From Baylisascaris procyonis (taxonomy: Eukaryota; Nematoda; Chromadorea; Rhabditida; Ascarididae): 64,000 nucleotides of DNA. The notes beneath the pieces were generated by a model. That model was not told the origin of the DNA. It saw only the letters and a list, made by a program, of their open reading frames with translations, and searched no databases. A program made the translations under genes and the position numbers. The stretch covers positions 372,001 through 436,000 of the forward strand of contig JAZARR010000193.1 in the NCBI GenBank assembly GCA_037389465.1. The letters are read 5' to 3'. This document shows, in pieces, positions 52,920 through 61,900 of this stretch (within the stretch, counting starts at the first letter, position 1; each line of letters begins with the position of its first letter).

Positions 52920-55900
52920 TACCTCGAATACAACCCCATACGGTAATAAGCTTGAAACCTTTTCAAGCAGTGACATTCAACATAAAATTCATGGTAGTCT
53001 ACTGAAAAATTGTAATGTATGAAAAGCACAAAGAAATGAGTGGAATGGGAACATAGCTGCTACAGAGGAGACCCCTTATCGGGTAATAGAAAAACTAAGT
53101 TCATCTCTGGTCAGCTCAAATGCTAATCAAAAAAAGCAACCAAACAGTTTCATTAGATGTCAACAAATAAATTTCTAAACTATTCTTGTATAATTTAGGT
53201 AATCCAGCTGCTTACAAAGAACTTTCCCAAAAGGTTTGTTTTCGGCAATTCTATGGGTAAGTAGAAAAAATCGGCAAATTTGGAATACACGCACGTTTAT
53301 TTCCACATTCGTATGTTAAGAACTCCTAATAAAGTCCTCATAAAGTCACTCCACTATATACGTACATCATACCCAAAAAATTTCTCCACTCCGTCTTCAG
53401 CAATTTCCGTACTGAAGTTATCAGACAAACAGACATGCGCAAATACAAATCTATAGATATAGGACTGCCACGATGCGCCTTGTAAACGCAAATTTGCATA
53501 ATCACATAAAAATGAGAGCTTAGGAAAAATGAAAAAGCAACAAATGAACCTATATAGTTATTTAAAGATTTCAACATGAACAATTTATAAACTTACGAAT
53601 AATATTCGACTCATTCTGTTGATAACACCAATCTTCTCGAAATCGTCACCACCACCTTTGATGAGTTCATCATGATTTGCTTTCAGCATTGTAAAACTAA
53701 AAAAAAAAACATTTTAAAGAGAAACGGTATTGAACGCCATTCTCAGGCAACCAACTTCACTCGGACTGCTCATTTACTGCTCATTTTCACCTAAAATCTC
53801 TTTCATTTTTCCACTTTTGTGCTTTCAAACAAGTAAAAAAATGAACAAATGAAAACATTCCCTTCTAAACATCATAAAAATCGCAATCAATAAGGCGGAC
53901 CTCTATGGAAATCTGCTGCCGTTTAATTATGGCTATCGTTGAATTACAAGTTCAGCAGCGAAAACAAAATGTTAAAATGGCTACCTAAAGCTACATTTCA
54001 AATCTCATCATCGCAAAAAGACAGCGAATGGAAAATGAAAAACAAGTTATCTCTTTCAAGAACAAATAAAGATGAAAGGAATGCTGAAGGAGTGATGGAG
54101 GAGACAAGGCAGATGAACATCACATTCACATCGAACCAATGCTAGCTGACACAGACGTATTCTTTCAAGTGGTAAACTAAATTCTTACAGCGGTATAACC
54201 ACTCATCAATAATTAAACTTCCTAAATAACCACCACAATCTTTTGGAAATGAACAAAGGGCGGGTAAAATAAAATAGCACTCCTTCCCAATTCCCAGTTT
54301 CCCACCTTTGCAGTTGAAATTTGAAAGTCGCTGAGAAAAGCGAAAAAATAGTTAAAAGCCAAGCTAAATAGAAAAAAGTTTGTTTTATTCTTAAAGCTTA
54401 CCACTTATTGATGACAAACTCGTTAAGTTGTCCCACGTCAGAAACCATATCCGCATGTGGATTCGAGAATATATCAACCCATAGCTCGGTTGCACGACGT
54501 GATACGCTTTCACGAGCTTTTAGTATTATCTCCCATAGATAATCATGTCCCTGAAAGCATTCATATAAGGAAGGGAGGGTAGAGGAAGATAGAGAGTAAC
54601 AAAGAAAGGAAAGATAGAGAAGACAGGAAGTGAACACAGAAGAACAAAGGAAGTAATCCTGAAAGCATTATTCTACGAAGTATGCTCTACAGAAGTGAGA
54701 GAAAGTGCAAATATAACAAGGAATTGGTCTAAAGAAAAGTAACAGTACCTTCAATACACCTACCAAGACTGATCATCTCGAAAACAAAGAGAAGAGAAAA
54801 ATTAAAACATATAAGGCATTTGGATAACTACTGCATTGGGCAGCCTTAGAAGGGAATCGCTAAGAATACGTCCAATTTTCCCGAGATGCGAGTTTCCAGT
54901 CGTTCCCACGGTAAAAATAAAAATAAAAGCTTCCCACATTCAAAACTTAAAACACTAAACAGAAAATGGGCAAATAGAGGACACAGATTTTCTGTTTTCG
55001 AAGAAATAAAACTCCTACAATGAAAGCATCAACATATCTCACTGTAGAATTTCACAAATGACGGATATCTAGCATAATCGAAACTTAATCAAGAAAGCGG
55101 AACAGCCTTTATTCTGCAAAAGGCTCACAGGATGTCATGAAGGCGCTTATTAATGGGCGAGCTTCTATTCGAGTAAAAATCGTGCGCGACAAAAATAAAA
55201 CATACGTTCCAGTGTAAAAAACCAATCAACTATTCCTATCAGCATCCAAAAAAGCAGCCGTTTTTCAGTCACATTTCCTTTCACCTCTTAGATGGATCAA
55301 ACGAATACTCATCCACTCGCCGCCCTTTCGATCACCTGCCCCTACCCCTTCCTTAAACTGCATCATCAACGCGGAATTTGCACACAATTCTGAGGTTTGC
55401 TTTCCTTCCTTCATACAAGACAATGCAGATGACGAGAACCGAATCAGTGAAAGCTTGAAGTAAACGGATCCCTCAAAGCATTTATAAAAAATATCAAAAA
55501 ACGAAGAACCGCGCTAATATAAATTATTAAACTTTAATATTTCAAAAAATGCTTCAAAATTTAAGCAATACTTCGAATCAATCAATTAAAATGTTGCGAA
55601 CAAGCACCTATTATAACATATTTGACCATAATAAATTTTTTCCATCGGATATATGGTAGAAGAATAGGGTCTATTGAGTTATACTCTTCATAAATCATAT
55701 GGCAAATTATGACAACAGTGGAACCATTTTATTTTAATTACACTAATCGAAAGACTCAAATAGCGAGAACGAAAGAACAGCAATAAAAAACCAATCCTCT
55801 TAAATTGCTTCTTAACTGCTGAAATAAAATCCCCCTATTTTCCTTCTCAAAATAAAAAAAAAGAAAGTGGAAGGTTTTGTTTCCGATCCCCATAAATAAG

Positions 55901-58900
55901 CAAATTTCAAACCTCCAAGTCAAAGCTATTGAGAAGGAAATGAATGCTGCTTGGCGGCTGCACAAGTTTCCCTGCCAGCTTGTTGACAGCCGTCCAAAAC
56001 GTTTTGAAACATGAGAATCCTTCTTCGTTGAGCAAATTAACTGGCAGTTTTAAAATACGAGCTGAAAAAAAAATACATCGGCTGATAATTACCACGATTC
56101 ATATTTCTGCCCGTATCCTAGGATAAACCAACCGCTCGCATAATTCATGATGATTCACTGACGTCCACCCCCCCCCCCTCTCCCCAGCATCGCTCACCTA
56201 ATTCCCAGGTAAACTGAATGCAAAAAGTTCAGAGCGCAAATATTTGTGAGGTTCAGTCGGTAAAAACGCACCTATGAAATATTCACCTACGAACTCAGCT
56301 AGAATTCTCTTGTGACGCATCTAAATATTAAGCTAAAGTTTTCGCCTGCATAGATTATTTTGAGAACTCCCCGCTAAACTGTCGTCCAAAAACACTCAAC
56401 TTTTAAGAAATTACTTTTACAAAAACAACAGTTAAAAGACTATAATGCTAAATCGCAAATTTACATTTATATTGCTCCTACCAATAGGAAGAAATAAATA
56501 AATATCAACAAATAAATAATTAAAATTTGTTTAAAATAAATGAAGTATTCATATGCAAAAAAAAAAAACAAAAAAGAAAAACACAAACTCTCGAAGAAGG
56601 GATCGAGTGCTTTCGGATCGATATCTTCTTGCTCTTGCATTGATGCAAACAATTGGAAACCGTACGTGCGTTCAAATTCGAATACCGCATTCACCACTAA
56701 TGCATCCCACAATTCATTTGCCTGAATAATTCAAATAACTAATAAAAACAATAAAAATGGAATAAATATCCTAAAAGCGAAACCTGCAAATTGTATCACT
56801 CCACCAGGTCAAGAAATCATTTGAAAAATAGACTACTCGACGAGAATAAAGTAACTGATATTACATGTATGGCCAGACTTTGCTAGGTAAAGGTTAATGA
56901 GGCGCAAATGCTAGTAGATTAGAGCGAATGGAGAGTCTTTACGAACCACTAGAATATAAATAAGATTTGTAACTCGTAGCAAGCACGCAATTCATGCTCC
57001 AGAAATGTACTTAGCACCACTAAACAGCTCATCGATAGATATCAAAAGTCGTATCATTACACCTATTCAGCATTACCCGAACTTCAGCTAATGAAATAGA
57101 TCATATTTGACATACGCGTTTCTACTGTAAAACATAAAAGAATCTCGTCTATTCCTCTAAAAACCAAATTCAATTCAGTTCGGTAGATACAAAAAGTTGC
57201 AGCGAAATACGTGACTACCACAACTGTAGTACTATCGAAAGCTCCTTCTAAGTCAACGATTAGCTGCCTCATCGATGCTAATCTCAGTGATAAATCGGCT
57301 GTTTCTATCATACAAGATTGTGAGTGAGTAAAACGACATTCAAAACTGATTTTATCGGCTGTAAGTAACGCCATAGTGCCAGACATCGGGCATGAATGTC
57401 AATGTCGTTTTAAACCACCCAAATGACGTAATCAATAAAATGATACCTGTGGTGTCATTAGCCATAATTGTCCTTCGGAAAGTAAGAAATGCAAGAAAGA
57501 AAGTCGGATCCTTAGATGATCTTCGTGTGTATAACGACCATCGATCATCAGCGAGCCGGGATCAATTTCTGAGCATGTCTGTGGCAAATTTCTCTGCAAA
57601 TAGCTAACGGTAATTGCAAAAGTCTCAGGACTGAACAAGTGACAGCTGATTCGCTCCTCTTCCCCGAAGATTACTTCATCCTGAAATTGCACTGTAACTG
57701 AACACTCTCATCAACACAAGTATACCACTCCTTTCATTCACCTCCACCCTCTTCCTGGACAGTCCTTTAATTCAAGATCCAAGATATCAACTTTACTGTA
57801 TGCAAGTGACTTAGAAGCAATACCGCACTTTCTGCCTGCATATATCACGATATAACAATGAGCCAAGGGGCATGATTTCACAAACACCAATCAGTAATTT
57901 ATCGAAAACCCAAAAACATTGCTTGAGTCGAGAAACATCAAATTAACTCACTACATAAGTGCGGACTTTATCCATATAAATTGAAAGATTAGTCGATAGC
58001 CTTGAGCATAGCTCGGTGTCCCTTTGTACCGTCTCAATGAATTCGTTCCTAAAAATATGATTTCCTTTCATATCACAAAATCAAAGCATGTTGCATCCTC
58101 TGTACTTCTTTTCACAAACCTTTACTCACTTCCTTACACGTTTCCATTATTAGTTACTCCGACATTTCTGCAACTTCATTGGGCCAACTTTGCTCATCCC
58201 CTTCCCTCTCCCTTTCCTCACGACAAGGCGAATCGCTGTACTGCGCCCTCTCCGTACCAAACTGGCTCTATTTATTGCCGCTATGATTCCCCAGTTCTCG
58301 CATCTTCCTCTATCGTCCCCATCTCCCCACTCCATCGCATCATAAGATGATTGGGAAAAAATACGGAAATGACGAGAATTCTTTAAAGAAACATTTAGCC
58401 ACATGCTGAATTGAATAATTCGAGGCTCAAAATATCCAAAAATCTCCAAAAAAATTTGGCTTTCGATGTCCATATGGGAGAGGAAAATTTTGTCTCCATT
58501 ACCAAAGTTCCCTTTCATCACTTGCCAATTCACATCAGCCCTAATCCTTACCAATCACTTTCGACGTTATTAACAGCTCTCCTCACCCAGCAACAATAAA
58601 CTGTCAACCTAGATTCGTTAGAACCCTAAACCCATTCAAAGAGCTCCGCAAATAAATGCCGAACTAGTAAGATTAAAAAACAACCGACAGAAAAAAAGGA
58701 GAGATAAATATGCAGAAAATTAGCGACATACTTTGACATATTCTTGCTCGCACTGAATGTGCAATCCGGTGCTATCATCATCAAGCGTTGCATATGTTTC
58801 AAAGTTGAAAGAACGAATACTGAAAAATAATTAAAATGAATATGAACTCCAATGAAGACAACTAGACAATGCTTCGGCAGCGGGTATATGCATTTCTACA

Positions 58901-61900
58901 AAAAAAAATGTCCCATATTCTTTCCGATTCCTCTTTTCCTAATCCCTTTTTCTTGTTCTGCGGCGAACCCCCCCCCCCCCTCCCCAAACAGCTAACTTCA
59001 TCTCGGCACGGTGACTTCTCAAGTGGAATTCACTGGGGTTCAACAGACGCCGATGCTTTGACTGTTTCTGACCTCGACCTGTGAACTATTGTTGTCTCCA
59101 AACATTCACTTCGTGTGCTTTCCGAAATAAACTCCTTTTCAATTGCGAGTAGCCTGCCTGTGGAAATACGGTGGTGCTATCTAGTTTCCTGGAAGATACG
59201 ATAGGTCGCCGAGGTCTCAACAGGAGCGAACTACTTACGGACGATTTACCTTAGCAACCTCAGCCCGTCGACAATTGCATCGGTTGCGTCTTTGATGAAG
59301 AAAATAATAATTTACTCTAGAGCTTTTTCCAGTGATTTTTTTAAACCCTTTCATCTTCCTGACAATTTTCGTTTATTCTATTCACCTATTCACTGATAAA
59401 GAAATCTCTGCTGTGTTATTCATGTACAGCAAAGAGAATTCAAAGTACGAAGAGTACAGTCTCAGCACTGTTCTTTTGGTGCAAAATACCCGCTATACTA
59501 CTGTAACAATTTTGAATCCCGTAAGTGTATGGTAGGTACGGTACATCAGCTATTTGAAAACTTGGTAGAAATATAGTATAATACTATTTTTGGGAAAGAA
59601 ATACAAATACAGCATTATACCAAAACTTGTACACTGACATCACTAAGCCTTATAGTAGGCGAAAAGTCAAACGGTTCGCTCAAGTACTTATTTATAATCC
59701 TTATTTCATTCCAGAAAAAAAAAAACGCTCTAACGGAAGCGATAACTAATTAGATCGCTTACTAATCAGGCAATAAATAACGATGTGGCCATAAAACTAA
59801 GGCCCCTCAAAGAACAGGTCCTGCCCAACCACTAGCACAAGTCACAAAAATGATCTAGTCAAAGCATGACCTCTACAAATCAAATCTGCAAGACCAACCC
59901 GAATCAGTAAGCAATTCTTCGATGCATTTGTGAATATATTCTCTGCGTATGTCATCAGCCCTTGTCACCGACTCAATAATCGAATAGTGCGCATCCAATG
60001 CGGCATCCATTAGTTCAACGCATAGACGCTCATCACGGAATAAATCCCACAGAAGTGAAAGTGATCGTAATGTCAGTGCCTTAAAAGCAATCTTAATTAA
60101 AATCGATGATTTCATCTCATCAAAGTACATCACAAGAAAAAATTTTTTTTGCCGAGGAAGGACGTCGAAGAACAACCTAAAAGGTTACGAGCAATTAAGC
60201 AGAGAAAGATAGACCCTCCCTTTTCTGACCTGTTCTAAAATCGGATTCGACTGAATGATTAGGCATCACAATAGCTCACTAAGCAAACCCTCACAACCAC
60301 GATTACGCTTGATAGTTGTAGTATTCAAAACTGACACTATTAAACCAGCGCTGTGTTAGCAGTGGAGCTGAAAAAATGTCTTTCAAAAATATACGAGGCA
60401 GTGATTACTGAAAACCTTTTAAATTTTTGCAACCTTTTAAACTTTTGGTAAAAAGACGTTGAGTTGCAACAAGAATGGGAGCTGGGAGCTAAACCACGAC
60501 AGAGGTAGAGATAGAATGCATCATTACGCTACCAAATGAGATGGGAATCCATGCTGAGGTAAGGACAGGCATGAGACGCTAGGTTTGGAATGGGGTGCTA
60601 CACTAGCAGCATATACATTATGCCCATCAAATTCAATGATCGTGTTTATTGTGTTCCGCAAGCTGAAAGTGGCAAATAAAAAGACAAACGTATACACCTA
60701 CATCTTAATATAAACTTGCTTGAATTTGTATGGAAGATATTGTATGAATATTCTATTTAAAAACAATTCTGTCACAACATCATCGAATCTATGTCAACAC
60801 CATAATATGTTCATTAAAAAAATAAGAAATACATAAAAAATACCCTTTCAGCGTTCTCACTCGAATCGATTCCTATGCGTCTTATAAGATCCAACAAAAG
60901 AGTACGTTCTCGAGACGACGAATTCGTCCAACTTTGCTGAAATTTTTACATATATGATAATGAAAACGAAAGTAAAATAGAAAATAGCAACAAAATTATT
61001 TCATATAAATAACAGAAGAAAACATTTTAGAAATTTAACAACATACTATAGCTTAAACATAAGGCTTAGATCATCAAATCCGTCAAAGTCTCCTAGGGAG
61101 CAAAGAGGAGGACCGAAGTTTACTCAACAATTCCAACAATTAAGTTTGCGTGAAATTCAACAAATAAAATGTAAAAATCAAATGAAATGAAATGGAAGTG
61201 GAGTTGCAAACATCTGCTACTTCAGAAACCAACCATAGTCGTTTTCTTTGGAGGAAAAAGATGCTGCCGAAGTTTGAGCTCTTATCAGTACTCTTAATCC
61301 CGATTTCACTCTCGGAAAAAACAATTTTTAAAGCATTTATAGGCCCAATCCCCAATTGATTTTGCCATTTTTCTCCTCCGTTCCCCTACCTAAAAAATGA
61401 ACATAACATATCATATATATTGCCTTCATTCGCGCGAAAAGGCGTTCCTGAAGTTGGTTGTTGAATGCACTGGCAAGCTTTGCAATCAAATCATGGAAGT
61501 TCCTCTGCACCGCATCGTGCTTTTCTTTTTGAGCGTCCCACATAATATCCAACTCATCCGGTATTATAGCATTCTTCTCCAATAAAACACGAACAACGCG
61601 TTCTAATCTAAAATACTTGCCTTATTTTGTTAACAGATCATCTATAGTCATCATCTCATGCAGAGTTATCACTTCCAAAATAACCAACAACCAGGTGGGG
61701 GATGAGAAGAAAGTAGGACTGTTGGATGCTCTATCCTCTCCACTCTATAATCCGAGGGATCGAACTGTTGGATTAATCTCAACATAACTCGTTCATTCAT
61801 TATAGTGTGAAAACTTATCTTAATTTTAAGACATGATTCACAATTTATAGCCCTCATAAATTTCATCTCCTCTTCAGAAGCAAATGCCAAATAAAAAATC

